Origin: Lingula anatina
Taxonomy: Eukaryota; Brachiopoda; Lingulata; Lingulida; Lingulidae
DNA: 64,000 nucleotides
Assembly (NCBI RefSeq): GCF_001039355.2
Contig: NW_019775639.1
Coordinates: 202,794 to 266,793 of the forward strand
Direction of reading: 5' to 3'
Positions 10,947 to 23,183 of this stretch are shown in pieces; positions within the stretch are counted from its first letter, which is position 1, and every line of letters starts with the position of its first letter. A program made the position numbers and the translations under genes. Below the pieces are notes generated by a model. The model saw only the letters and a program-made list of their open reading frames with translations. It was not told the origin of the DNA and made no database searches.

Positions 10947-12850
10947 CTTTTACAGGATGCGACACTTAAATGGCATTCACTTTAATTTCAGGAAATACCA
11001 ATTATTATTGCACTTTTTTCGGTTTAGGGCTGCTGAACTCACAGTCTGCGCCATTTCAGATAATGAATCATAATTCTTTTCAGAAGAATACCCGTTCTGT
11101 TTCGCCCACTACCCCCTTGCAACGTCATACATCGTCGATATATATAGTGCGCATGCACCTTTGAAGGTGACAAGCAAATATAACGATTATGATTAATCTA
11201 CCTTATTGGAAATCCCTTCAAAAAAATTATGTTTTTCGGGTTGCGAAGATTAAAATTTGAAATTGTTTCTCGATAAATTGCCTTAATTAAAGTCCTAATC
11301 ACTGGCATCTCAAAGATCTTCTTAAAATGATCTTGTCAGTTGATAATGTGGTTATATTGGCAAACAAAAGATCGAGTGGAACAAATGATTTAATGAGTAT
11401 AAATGATGCAAGGATAAATGGTCTTATGTGAATATTATTTGATATATTGTGAGGAATAAAATGATAAAGATGTGACGGATATCGGTGTGGTCACGCATGA
11501 TGATGCGCATGACGTAATATAAAAACTTAAATCTGGGACGCCAGATTGAGTTATTGTTATTTTTATTATTAGCATAAGTATTATCATCGGACATATTATC
11601 ATATTATTAGCATGGTTTCATATATGTTTTATTGTTATCATAATCTTTTGAATGATTAATACCATGACAAGTTAAAATCATGCCTGATGAACGTGACTGT
11701 ATTCAAGTTTGATGGTGATATAGTTAAGTTTTTTCTTGACATGCATTTCTGCGTCATTCATTTTGGATATATTCGTAAACGCTGGACATGAACATTCGTG
11801 GATACACAGAGAACTGTGAACATTTGTCTACACGTATGCCAACGTACGCGAATAAGACATTTATCCATTCTACATTGAATGGCAGATGACAATTGTAAAT
11901 CACTGTCTGGAAGGACCATTTTGACATTATATGGAACTGAACTTTCGTGCTATAATTCAAAATGGAGGATGCAACGGACTATACCAAATGGAACTTTTCA
12001 TTTGAATGGATTTGAACTTTAAATTTTATGAGTTAATTTTGAGTTATATGTCATTGCATGTGGTTATAATGACACATTAAGTACTGTGTGTTGAATATTA
12101 AATACGTTTAGTATTAATAATATATCTATATTCAGTTTATCAGTCTTATAATTATTAGTTGGTGATATATAACAGACAGTTATTGGTATAATAATGGTTA
12201 TTATGATGACATGAAACTGATGATATAAACGTAAAGGGAGATCCTCACATTTTGTGACTCAATTATTTTTCAGTATGTTTTTATAAAAATCGTGGATTGG
12301 GTTAGATATAGTCATCAAAAGAGCGCGCTACAGTGTGGACAAATATGAAGATGAACAGGTACTTCATCATGAACGATGCGCTGGTCGCAACGTTGTGGTG
12401 AATGCTGCTCATTAGAAAGGGAAGGTATCGCCCGATTGTCTCATTTGGTGCGTTCCTACTAAATCTAAAATGGCAACCAAGAAACGAGAAACAGTTAAAA
12501 ATGTGTCAGAGCCATAATAAGAGATTTACAGATTAAAACATTCGCGTGGGGAAAACAAATAAAATGTATCTGTGTCCTTGGGCCGCACGTTAAAGGGTGT
12601 AAAGACCAAAACGGAATATATCAACGAACATGTGCATTTTCATAAAAATGTATTAATCTATCTTCCTTTAGGTTCTATTTGGGGTTTGTTATGATTGTCT
12701 CTGATCAGCAAAATGCATTTTATAATTAGTGCAATAACATTAAACACAACATGTCTCCTCTGGTAAACAGTCAATGTCAATCTTCCTGAGTGCATAAAGT
12801 CAATGCAGTACTTTTCAACAGTGTCTTTCTTACACACAGACATTTAAATG
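10546..12850. other. AT-rich intergenic stretch
   Basis: About 2.3 kb with no recognisable coding sequence, RNA gene or transposon ends. A poly-T run lies at about 10917-10940. Confidence 0.5.
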
Positions 12851-12927
12851 GATTACAGGCACAAGTTTTTTTTTTTTTTTTAATATAACAACAAATAAAC
12901 GTGCAGTCACTTCATTTCATAATCGGC

Positions 12928-15795
12928 TTACCACCTAGGCAGATGTCTCTCCCGAGTATAACGTCTACACATTTGTGGCTGAGCAATTTGTTTTCCAGTT
13001 TCATTGTTCTGGTGCACTGTTTTACCCATACTAGTATCTGATGGTTTAGTATCCATAACATGTGACTCGGGCACCGAGTCAGGAGACTTGTTTATCATGC
13101 GTTGGTTTCTACGATATGAATGTCCATCCGGACAGTAGCATCTCGAAGTTCCTGAATCCTGTGCGTGGATGCTCGCAAATACTGAGTAACAGTATGAATC
13201 CTGTACTGTCCCTCTTCTAACTGAGAATCTATGCTCTCCTTAGATGTGTCATCAACATACGCACGTGACAGCGTGTCTGCAATGAACAACTTTGAACCTG
13301 GTACATATGTCACACATAGATTGTATTTCATCAATTTTAACAACATCATTTGCATTCCAGGAGACACCTGGTGTAGTGGTTTCCTTATAATTGCCTCTAG
13401 AGGTTTGTGATCCCTCTCCACCATAACCTCATTGCCATAAATATAATGGTGAAACTTTGTTGCTGCATACAAAATAGCTAAAAGTTCCTTCTCGATCTGT
13501 GCATATCTCGTCTCCGTATCAGTTTATGCACGTGAGGCATAAGCAATATGTTGACCATCTTGTAATAGACATGCACCTAATCCCGTAGATGACGCGTCTG
13601 CTTGTATTGTCACTGGCTTGGATGGCTCAAACAACTTCAGCACTGGTTCTTCTGAAAGTACAGCTGTACATCTTTTATTTGTTGCATGGCAGCTTTCTGC
13701 TCTGGTCCCCAATTCCAAGGTACTCCAGCTTTCAACAAACTGCTGATTGGACTCATGGTAGAAGACCTATTTGGAATAAATGGTGATAGGAAATTCAACA
13801 TTCCTGTTAAACGCTTCACTGCCTCAGTATCAGTGGGGTGGCATTTCCAGAATTGAGCGAATCTTTTCTGGGTCTGGTCGGATTCCTTGTGCTCCAACAA
13901 TCATCCCAAAATATGATACACTGTTTTGTTTCAACTGCGTTTTCTTGGCATTAAAACGAACATTGTTCTCCATGGCACGTTTGATAATTTCTTCCAGGAT
14001 CAGATCGTGTTCCTCAACTGTCTCTGTTGCTATCAGAATGTCATCTGCTATAGCGTATGTATTTCTAATGTCACCAAAGACACGGTTAACATTTTTTTCT
14101 GCAAAATATCTGCAGCACTCATAATTCCAAATGACATTCGTCTAAATTTATAGCGTCCAACAGGTGTGGAAAAAGTAGTAAGTTCTGATCTGGAGTCATC
14201 TAATTCCACTTGGTAGTAGGAATCCTTGATATCGATGATAGTGAATACTTTATTTCCTCATATCTGCGCTGCTACTGATTCGAATGTTGGCATATTGAAA
14301 TGTTCTCTTGTTATCTCTTTGTTGAGATGTTGGGGGTTGAGGCACAACCTTATGAAACCGTCTTTCTTCTCTGTTATGACAATATTGCTAATAAAATCTG
14401 TGGGGTTGTCCACCTTCTCAATAATTATTTCTTTGTCTCTCCATTTCTTCAAGTTTATTTCTCAATGGGGCCATCAACTTCTGTGGAACTCTGTATGTAG
14501 GAGCAATGTGACCCTTAGCACCCTGCTTCAATGAGATGTGATACTGTCCAGGGAACTTCCCCAGGCCTGTGAATGCACTTTTATAAGATCCCTTTTCTAT
14601 TGAATCTTGTGTAATTGATGCAGTTACTGAATCAAGATTCATTTGTTTCTCCACTGAAACAAGACCTAGAGCCATGTAAGCTTGCAGTCCCATCGCTGGC
14701 TCTGTTTTTTGTTTTGTAACAAATACTTCTCCAATGGTTTTACGTCCATTTGACATGCTCATATCTACTTTCGCCCTGCTAATGTGCTCTTCCACTGCAC
14801 CACCAAACGCTCTAAGTATGGTATGGGATTGTTCTAGTTCGGGTCTACCTGCTATCTTTCTCCATATTTTCTGGGGTATTGAACTGGTTTCTGCACCTGT
14901 GTCTATCTTCATTCCAATATGAGAGTCAGCTACCATTACATTTTTAAACCATACACGCTGATCTTCATTCCTGAACACACTGCCTATACTCACCTCTATT
15001 GTTGAACTGCACTGTTATCGTCATTACTTAGTTCATGGACTTTTACGGTAGCTCTACAACAACTTTTGAAGTGGTTGTTACCTTTACACTTGTATTAGTC
15101 CGTCCCCATGCAGAGCAGTCTGTGTGCAGATTTGGACCATGGTTTTTCTTACAGCGTGTGCATAACTTGGTGTGTCGATTATCTTTCTTCTGAGAAAACT
15201 TCGTTGAGGGTTGTCTCTTACCCTTCTGTAGCATGGATACACTGGAAATTGCAACCGCAGCACCACGTGCGAGCCCAGACATAGAGTCAACTTCCTGCTT
15301 TGTGATCTCCGCCGCCCGGCAAATGTCTATAGTTTTCTCGAGGTCTAAATTTTTCTCCCTTAAGAGTCTTTCCTGCAGCCTTTTGTCCTGTGTAAACACT
15401 ATTTTGTCCCTTACCATGTTGTCGGTCTCAGCAAAATCACACTTTGCCGCAATGGCCTTGACCTTTACCAGGTAATCGTCAAAGGCATAGAGTCTCGCTT
15501 TAAGTTCCAAAAGCTGTATCTATTAAAAACTATCCTCTTCTCACCGCACAGTTCAGTGTCAAATTTATCTAAGACTCTCTCGTAACTCTCTTTATCACCT
15601 GCTTCGTTCCAGTTAAACTTGTTGAAACGTTTTACTCCCTCCGGTCCCATGCACCGTGGCGATTTTTGTGGCGTCTGTTTTCTCCACTGCTTCTTTGGCT
15701 ACCAGAAAAAGTTGGAACATTTGTTTCCATTCCCTCCAATTTTGGCTAACATCGCCATCAAAAGAGAACTTTAGTGGGGGCTTGAAGTCATTCAT
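12928..15795 (-). pseudogene. Ty3/gypsy-type gag-pol relic lacking integrase
   Basis: Read from 15795 down. Gag begins with MNDFKPPLKFSFDG and a NWREWKQMFQLF block, and ends in a CCHC-like knuckle (CTRCKKNHGPNLHTDC). The aspartic protease shows DTGAETSS (about 14890-14910). The reverse transcriptase has KKDGFIRLCLNPQHLN (about 14330-14370) and an IADDILI catalytic box (about 14040). The RNase H part has QADASSTGLGACLL (about 13560-13610) and ERDHKPLEAI. Right after the RNase H/tether region the sequence jumps to a short basic tail ending at 12928, so the integrase zinc finger and DDE core are absent. Several frameshifts and a stop (13524-13526) break the frame. Non-functional. Confidence 0.85.
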
Positions 15796-15811
15796 CCCGA
15801 TCCTGACACCA

Positions 15812-15977
15812 TGTAATGTTACGAGCGGAGGAGCGAGCACCAGTCAACACGCTGTTAATAATTACTCAACTGCCGCACACAGCCGCACTTTATTCTAATT
15901 GGATAATATTTCACAATGTGCATGACGCACCACTATGTGACAGCCACCAGTAAGACAAATTCAGTAACGTCGTCACA
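15812..15977 (-). mobile_element. Putative 5' LTR of the gypsy relic
   Basis: On the minus strand the stretch starts TGTGACGACG and ends ACATTACA, followed at once by TGGTGTCAGGATCGGG (15811 downward), which fits a primer-binding site beginning TGG. It contains CCAAT and AATAAAG. No matching 3' LTR was found beyond 12928, so the assignment rests on one copy. Confidence 0.5.
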
Positions 15978-15978
15978 G

Positions 15979-16290
15979 TAACTATGGCCCTATATTTGCC
16001 AGTTTTGGAGATATAAGGGGCTAAGATGTTGCAGTTTAATTCAAGGTGAATAGTAGGTCAAAAGTCAATTTGAAGGTCACAGTGTGATTGGCAGTATATG
16101 ACTTCCTGTTCAACTTCAATGGTAACTATGGCCCTATCTCTGCTAGTTTTGGATAGTTCAGTTCACAGTGAAAAGAAGGCCGAAAGTCGATTTCAAGGTC
16201 ACTTTTAGATTGCCAGTATATGACATGCTATTTCAGTTCAATAACGCCTATGGCCTTATCTCTGTCAGTTTTGGAGATATAAGGGACTAA
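15979..16290. repeat. About 144-bp tandem repeat rich in GGTCA
   Basis: Units start at 15979, 16123 and 16242 with taac(t)atggcc. They contain gatataaggg, taggtcaaaagtcaatttga and attg(c)cagtatatga. Related units occur at 25420-25570 and 54140-54410, ahead of TRIM blocks B and C. Confidence 0.75.
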
Positions 16291-17140
16291 ATTATTGCAA
16301 TTTTGGAGTTACAGTTATGTGTCATAAATTTAGTGCAGACGAACTTAATTGAAATAAAGAAAAGGTCACTTTGGTTGAAATTCATGAAACGGGAGATGCT
16401 TAGAAATTCCAGATGTTCAAATTCCATGAAATATGTCAATTTTGACCAGAAGTTGTCTGCCTCACTAAACCTTGTTATCTTTTCCAGACTTTCGAAATTT
16501 TATGCATATTACGACATCGCACATTTTACTTTCACCACCACAATGAATTTTTTGATAGAGTAAACGTAAAGCAAATAAAATAAAGAAAAAAAAAAAAAAA
16601 AACGGACACCACTTCAAGTATTGGCCTTGACATTCTCTACAAAATGCAACCGACACGAGGTCTTGAGAGAGTTTTCAGTTTCGGCATCTTATGGCCGCTA
16701 CTCCAATGAAAATTGCATTGATTGACCCCAAACTCACGAATATCAAAGATGACCTGAATGGTAACACTTGCCCGTAATATTTTAGGTTAAGTCTGTGTAG
16801 TTTCTGAAAATCGGCATTTTTTTTTTTTTTTTTTTTTTTTTTTTGCAAAAAATAATTATCATGTATGAAAATTTTGGCCTGTTTGGCTTTGAAATAAAGG
16901 TCAGAGATCAAATCCAAGGGCATATTTGAAATCTCCACATATGACGTTTGATCAGCCATCTGAAGAAATTTTCCCCATAATTCTTTCGATTTGGGAGATA
17001 TTTAGCATTTCATTTTGCAAATTTTGGACAAGGGTGCATTGCAACAAGCTCCACACCTAGATCCCAGCACCGACAAAGCCCAAAATTTACGTGGATCGAG
17101 TTGAGATTATATTTGTTTTAAATCCAAGAGATGAGTATGC
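16291..17140. other. Non-coding stretch upstream of block A
   Basis: No gene was recognised. It holds a poly-A run (about 16587-16602) and a poly-T run (about 16818-16844). Words such as ttctctacaaaatgca resemble 54040-54065 upstream of block C, so this is probably diverged block flank. Confidence 0.4.
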
Positions 17141-17898
17141 AGGTTCTTGTAGTCTAGGAAGAGAAGTGGTAATGGTGACACGGCGGCGGAGCCAGCGGAG
17201 TCAGCGGAACATGAGGGCCGGGAATAAAACCATTAGCATACCCTGGTGGTACAATGACAATTTATTCTGCCTTTAGGATTTTATACATTTTATTAAACTT
17301 TCTGATTTTAAATAAAGAGTGTGTACCCTGTATGTGTGATTGAGTGTGTGCAGTGGGGTGGGGTGACAGTAACAGATATGCAATTAGCTCACTCAGAAAT
17401 CACATTTTTAAACAGTGAGTGCTAGTTCTTGTATGTTTATCGCTAATCAAACAGCTGGCATCTTATATGACGGCTAAGCACTGTTACTTCACGGAATAAC
17501 AGAAAAAAAGACGGACATCCGGAATGCGGCTGGTTGGGTGGTGGTGAGGGAATTCAGCAGAAGGGAATTTTATTTTTTTACAACATTGATGACATTTTTC
17601 TTTTAAAATATATTTCAAAGATTCACAAGTCATCAGAAAATTTCAACGAGAAGTAGTGCATGTGAATAGTGTGCGTTTAAATTTATTTTCTTCGGCACTT
17701 TAAGATGAGATTAGATTCTATTCCAAAGTGTAAAGATGCTAATCTATTCTATGATAGACTACGTATAAAAATATGAAAATAAATTGAGAGAACTTATTTC
17801 ATTTCCCTCGATGATGGAAGTCCCTGTCACCTTTACTGGGCCACTTTAGTTTTTTCTTTCACAAGTATTATATGTATGCAGCTAATAATGATAAAGCA

Positions 17899-17942
<44 letters not shown>

Positions 17943-18537
17943 AATATATATATAATATATAATACTTGCAATATGCAGTGTAATTCTTTTTCTCCTCTAT
18001 TGATAAGGTAGAGGAACAGAGAGAGAGAGAGTCGACTTTATCATTATTAGCTGCATACATATAATACTGATGAAACCAAATATCCCTCTATAAAACATGT
18101 GAATACACCGGCAATATTAAACTCTGAGAGGTTTTTTTCACACAAAGCGAGACAGAAATACCTGCATACATGGCTATATTTCTATAGCTTGTGCTTAAGA
18201 GTAAACACAATACAACTGTGTCACCAGTCAACACTCACTGGGAGCTCATTTTGTCCTCAGATACACTATGATTAGGTCACTGTAGTGATAAACAGACGCT
18301 CTATTTTTCCCACTTTTGGGCAGTTCTAAAAGGGAAAGAGAGAAAGAGGGCGAATATTTCATTTTAAAAACAGTTGTGATAAATATGACAGTGAGTCAGT
18401 GAACGGATGAACACAGTACTAGTAAGTCGATCAAATACGCAGCATTTGGAAGTAGGGAGAAAACTGAGTTATTCAATATGAAAGACAACAAAAACAGCTC
18501 AATCATCCTTTGTAAACTGAAGTAGAGACAGTAAGAC
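17141..18537 (+). promoter_or_regulatory. 5' flank of TRIM-A, conserved with TRIM-B and TRIM-C
   Basis: Alignable by eye with 25563-26858 and 54410-55552: gcaggttcttgtagtctagg, the gtggtacaatgacaattta segment, gtttatcgctaatcaaac, and the final approx. 100 bp before the ATG. It contains a (CT)20 tract at 17902-17941. Conservation of the whole 1.1-1.4 kb suggests it was duplicated with the gene and includes the promoter and 5' UTR. No TATA box is obvious, and the transcription start is unknown. Confidence 0.5.
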
Positions 18538-20379
18538 ATGGCAGAAGCACTAGCAACCGCTTACACGGATAATACCTTGACATGTAGCATCTGTCTGGGA
18601 GAGTATGAGGATCCTCGTGTGCTGCCTTGCTACCATACATTTTGCTATGGTTGTATATCTGACCAAGCTACACGCACACTGACTCCAAATAAGACATTTC
18701 TGTGTCCCATGTGTAGAGAAGAGGTCCAGTTTCCAGCTGGTGGACTTAACCAACTGAAAAAGAATTTCAACTTTAGTAAGACCAAGGATATAACCAAGCA
18801 GCAAGTTGGACAGACATTAAAAGAGGAACAGACCAATGTAGCAGCAGTGACACAGGTCATTGCACAGATGAACATCAGTTGTAAGAAACATCCTGATAAT
18901 GAATTAAAATATTACTGTGAAGATGATAATACTGTTATATGTGGTGAGTGTACAGCAAAAGAACATGGTGGACATCATATATCATCAGTTATGCAAGTTG
19001 CAAAAATCAACAGAGATAAAATTAAAGCTGCTCTTGGGAGAATTATGAAAACAACGGACAGATTTAAAGAGGCAAAGGAAACAGCCAATAAAACAGATGA
19101 CCCTCACACCAAGACATTCACTATCAAAAACATAAAAAAACAAGCTCAGAGTATGCGCAAATGCATTGATCAGAGGGAACAGACATTGATATCAGAAGTG
19201 AATTCTGCTTTCGACAACTGGAAAAAGCAGAAGGAGGCAAACAGTAATATACTTGACTTTCACCATACGTCCTTGTCCAGTGCCTGTGACTTTGCCCAGG
19301 AACTTATCACTAATGGCACTGACTCTGATATCATGGCTCATGCAAAACTTCTAATAGAAAGACTGGCAGTTATGGAGAAAACACCTCTTCCAACTCCAGA
19401 CACACCGGCACATATATCTTACATACCAGGTAGGATATCTACTGTCGGACTGGAAGCCATGTTAGGACAGGTGACAGAAGATTCACAACGTCCATTAGGG
19501 CAGCTTCCATTGGCTGGACTGAGAACAAATTCAAGTTCAGCAACAGATCTTCCAGTTTTCTTTGAGAAGACAGAATGTGTGCATTCTGTCAGTGCTGTGT
19601 TGAGAGATGACAGAGAAACGTTCATATATGGGTTGGCCGTTGATGAGCAATATACATATGTTGTGGTTCAATATAATTCTTGGCTATGGAATGCCAGAAC
19701 AATATTGTTCACACATAATAGAGAATTCAAGTTTGACTTTAAACTAAACAATCCATATGATATAGCTGTGTCACAAACTGGTCACCTTTACATTACATCA
19801 AGGGTAGACAAATGTGTGAAAGTCTACTCCACCAGAGGTAAGCAGATGACTTACATGGGTCGTGGTATACTTGAGGCCCCATGTGGTATTACAGTGAACA
19901 GACAAGGTAATGTGATGGTTTGTGACGGTAGAAAGAAGTCCATCTTCACATTCCATGAAGACAGTGGAGAGCTCCTGAACACTATTCNCCCTGCTATTCC
20001 ACTCAGTATGTGTGAATACCCAACCTACATCACAGTGAACAGTTTGAATGATAGCATTGTGATATCAGACCGTTCTGGACACTGTGTACTAGTGCTGTCT
20101 CCTACTGGTGGTCAGCTGTACAAGTATGGCACACGAGGCAGTGGTGATGGTGAGCTGTTTGTACCACGCGGAGTGTGCACAGACAGCCATGGTCAAATCT
20201 TCATTGCTGACTACTGTAACCACAGGATAGTGGCACTGAGTCCACAGGGACAGTTTCTCAGATACATTGCCACTAAGGATGACCGGTTGAAGTATCCAAA
20301 AGCATTAGCCATCAACCCAGCTGGTCAGCTGGTGGTGGCAGAGGAAAAGGGCAGGGTTAAGATATTCCAGTATCTATAG
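18538..20379 (+). CDS. TRIM-NHL protein A (RING, B-box, coiled coil, NHL), intronless
   Basis: 613 residues. The RING finger has all eight ligands: C16, C19, C31, H33, C36, C39, C56, C59. One B-box follows (C115, H118, C127, D130, C135, C138, H143, H147), then a charged helical region (about 150-270) expected to form the coiled coil, a Pro/Ser-rich linker, and NHL/beta-propeller repeats from about 360 to the end (GLAVDEQYTYVV, NPYDIAVSQTGHLYIT, APCGITVNRQGNVMVC, VPRGVCTDSHGQIFIADY, YPKALAINPAGQLVVAE). There is no filamin domain. RING TRIM proteins are ubiquitin E3 ligases; the NHL propeller binds partners or RNA. The start has good context (G at -3, G at +4). One base is N (19988), inside a 12-nt insertion relative to copy C. 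Closest to TRIM2/3/56/71-like invertebrate expansions; the substrate is unknown. Confidence 0.9.
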   Translation: MAEALATAYTDNTLTCSICLGEYEDPRVLPCYHTFCYGCISDQATRTLTPNKTFLCPMCREEVQFPAGGLNQLKKNFNFSKTKDITKQQVGQTLKEEQTNVAAVTQVIAQMNISCKKHPDNELKYYCEDDNTVICGECTAKEHGGHHISSVMQVAKINRDKIKAALGRIMKTTDRFKEAKETANKTDDPHTKTFTIKNIKKQAQSMRKCIDQREQTLISEVNSAFDNWKKQKEANSNILDFHHTSLSSACDFAQELITNGTDSDIMAHAKLLIERLAVMEKTPLPTPDTPAHISYIPGRISTVGLEAMLGQVTEDSQRPLGQLPLAGLRTNSSSATDLPVFFEKTECVHSVSAVLRDDRETFIYGLAVDEQYTYVVVQYNSWLWNARTILFTHNREFKFDFKLNNPYDIAVSQTGHLYITSRVDKCVKVYSTRGKQMTYMGRGILEAPCGITVNRQGNVMVCDGRKKSIFTFHEDSGELLNTIXPAIPLSMCEYPTYITVNSLNDSIVISDRSGHCVLVLSPTGGQLYKYGTRGSGDGELFVPRGVCTDSHGQIFIADYCNHRIVALSPQGQFLRYIATKDDRLKYPKALAINPAGQLVVAEEKGRVKIFQYL

Positions 20380-22195
20380 TAAATACCGATCACACTGTAA
20401 ACTGACGTAAATATATATCACAATACTGTAACAGCAGGCTACTTACTGCAGGTAACATGGATATTTAGCAAATGTGACTAGGTCTTCAGGCCCATGAACC
20501 TTTAAAGTCACTCCTTGAAAATAGTCAAAATGTAAATAATATATACTTCACTGAAATGAGTTTATTTATAATTTCAACACTTTTATACATAATCCAAAAT
20601 AATCAATTTACTGTTAATATGATTTGATCAACTAACAATATTGTTGAGATGGGAAAAAGTCAATAGAATAATTTAAATGTCAAATTTGCTCCATTCTGAG
20701 ATTCTGAACATAGTGAATGATTGAAACTGACAAACTGTTTTGATTTTAGTTTATTTCCCTTTTGACACTGTATTACACAATACACAACGACAGGTTTACC
20801 ATTATTTTATGTAGTCACCTTACAATATTGTTAAGATGCCAAAAACGTCAAAATAATATGTTAACATATTTTATTAATTCACTAATGAGACTGTTAACAT
20901 GCCTGAGAATTAAATGTGCGGAGAAACCACTTATATACCAAAAAGGCATCGTTTATTAGACCTGTGTATCAGCCTTACTAGTTTTAATGCAAAATATAAC
21001 AGGGTTTTTATGTTATTTGTATAGTGGAAACAGTAAATAAAATATGGTGAAAGGGTTAGAAAATATTTTGAGAAATACCCTGATCATGCTGATTTTCAAA
21101 CTCGACCTGTATTTTATGAACATTCATTAGTTACGTAAATTTGAACACAAAAGGTAAAACGGTTTTCGACTTATCATGTTATCAATGAACACGGCAATGG
21201 CGCCATCGACGACAGACGCAGGTGACGGTTACAAACAATTGCATATCACTTGCTGCACGATTATCCATCCCACGATCGTTCTAAACTGGAATGCTGTCGC
21301 TTGAGGTTGGAGTAAACTGTTGTATTTTGCTGTTCAAGATTTTGTGCCTCGGAGAATAAAATTGGAATGGCCACTATATATTGTAATGTTAATTTCAATA
21401 ACTGTATGTAACATTGGAATCGATATAGAACGTGACAACTATTTTGAATGCACAGTGCTTTACACATATATAAACATGTTTCAGGAGTACTCAGGAAAGT
21501 GCCCGATTTTTTCATGTAAATGAGGGTTGCTGATGTGACAGGAATGGAACTCTGGTATCCCATTTAATTAGTACAGATAAATTTTGGTTGGAGTATTGAT
21601 ATAAGCATATGCAGGTAGGACGAATGTTACCTATCCAAAGTAATGGGAAGTGGACTACAACAGTCCCTAGAGGAATTCCATTCCTGTCACACCTACAGTG
21701 TGTTGACGGGGTACGACGGCAACGCTGATTTGCTTGATAAAATAAGGAACCCCAGGAATACCCCCATGATTGTTGCCATAAGTTAATTTTGTCAACATGC
21801 GTTCAAAGCGTGAATCTGACAGTTGCTTTAATGTAAAATTTCATTGGAGCGAGAGCATCTAGAAACACATGGAGTATAGGTTTAAAAAAGTTTATTGTAA
21901 AATGGACATCGCTATGACGGCGATGGCGAAAGATAACGTGCACAGCTTCTACACTATGATGGGGCAAACGTAAACGGGAAGGAGACCGCGACAAACCCCC
22001 TATCTACTCTGCTGCTAGTCGAGAAGGAGCTTCATTAGTCTGGCCTCTATTGCCTGCTCAGCCCCATTGGGAAACCAGTCTGGTGACGGTGAGCAAGAGT
22101 GGGTTTGCAGTTCCCCTCTGCTGGAACCGCCGGTCGGGAAGAGATGTGTAAGTAGCTAATGCCCAGATGAGCAAAAATTAAGCTAGCAAAAATGG
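20380..22195 (+). repeat. Duplicated 3' flank of TRIM-A
   Basis: Closely similar to 57368-60213 and, from about 20878, to 29372-31970. It contains shared words such as gcggagaaaccac, attcattagttacgta, acgacagacgcaggtgacgg and cctagaggaattccattcctg. Compared with B and C, about 0.9-1.2 kb is missing at about 21915, where atggacatcgctatga joins cggcgatggcgaaagat. No independent gene was recognised; it is likely 3' UTR and intergenic DNA copied with the gene. Confidence 0.7.
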
Positions 22196-22458
22196 AAGAA
22201 GAGACATCTGGAGTCACATTTTTAAGTGATGCAGAGAACGCAAGAGAAGACTTCACCTACGGGCCAATTTCAGAAACTGAAGGATAAAGTTAACTTGACT
22301 GCAAGCGAGAGCCAAGCATTTCAGAGCTAACAAAGCATGTTTGGCGAGACAAAAGAATGCAATGGCGAGCACAGCAGCTCTGAGTAAATCTAGACCCTTG
22401 TCCAGAGAACGTGTCTGTGTACTAGATGCACTGGCTGAGGTAGCCAAGAAATCTTAAA
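22196..22458 (+). pseudogene. Decayed small coding segment, copy A
   Basis: A 32-codon ORF starting MEEETSGVTFLSDAENARED at 22190-22290 is kept in all three blocks. Shifted by one frame, a second stretch (FQKLKDKVNL to a stop) follows, then NAMASTAALSKSRPLSRERV and AEVAKKS with a stop at 22456-22458. The pieces look like one former protein broken by indels. I do not recognise it. Sister copies are at 31973-32254 (continued at 48374-48413) and 60214-60483. Confidence 0.4.
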
Positions 22459-22870
22459 CGTGTTGACATTTTGACTTTATTTCATCAGTTAGAAAATCGA
22501 TAACATTGCTTTTCTAAACGACACATTTTTAACACTCAAAATTATCAAAGTCATTATCTCATTTATCTCCATAAAACTAATATTAACAATGTTATGTACA
22601 GCAACATATTAGTACTCATAACTGATTAAAATTGACTGTACTGCAAAATTTCACCTGCAGGAGGTAGTCTAGCAATCACCCTTGCATTTTATCTGTCAAC
22701 TTGCAATCATGTTGCCCAGTCTAAAAAACGTAAATTAATATTTTTTACTTAAGAACTAAGAAGTAAAATAAAAGACTTCTATTTTTGGGATCATAAGGTA
22801 TATTTGCAATCTCCCCCACTTTAATCACATGGTGCAGAAAATCATCCCATGACACATAAAACATTTGTCA
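22459..22870. repeat. Block A distal flank
   Basis: Non-coding, matching 48414-48840 and 60484-61010 (aatcacccttgcattttatctgtcaac, catgttgcccagtctaaaaa). No gene was seen. Confidence 0.65.
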
Positions 22871-22883
22871 GAAGAAATACTAC

Positions 22884-23183
22884 ATGAAAGTTCACACCAA
22901 CAGACCGTTGTTCACAAGTGCAGTTTATTTGACCAAGTTGTCAAACAAAGGTCACTATCATTTTTTGAAAGAGGCCAAACTGCGACAAATCTTCGACTTT
23001 GAAGGGCCATTCATCGTTAAACAAAAATCCATCTCAAACCGTCCAGAGTCTCCCATCATTATTAGTGACGATGACGACGACACAAACAAACCTGAGAACG
23101 ACAGAGTCTGCTCAGAGTCTCTAATCGTCATTGATCTCAGCGAAGAAGAAGCAAAATACGCTGAACGTTCAAGATTTTCCTGA
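22884..23183 (+). pseudogene. Acidic ORF with two SUMO-interaction-like motifs, copy A
   Basis: 99-codon ORF, corresponding to the ORFs at 49731-50178 and 62233-62671. It has PIIISDDDDDT and LIVIDLSEEEA, each a hydrophobic triplet or quartet followed by acidic residues, which is the pattern of SUMO-interacting motifs. It stops early at RFS because the following sequence is inverted (23184-23937). In the other copies this ORF lies just before the gag-like ORF. Confidence 0.45.

Noticed and set aside
17833-18060. RERERE-repeat peptide
   Set aside because: Translation of a (CT)n microsatellite.
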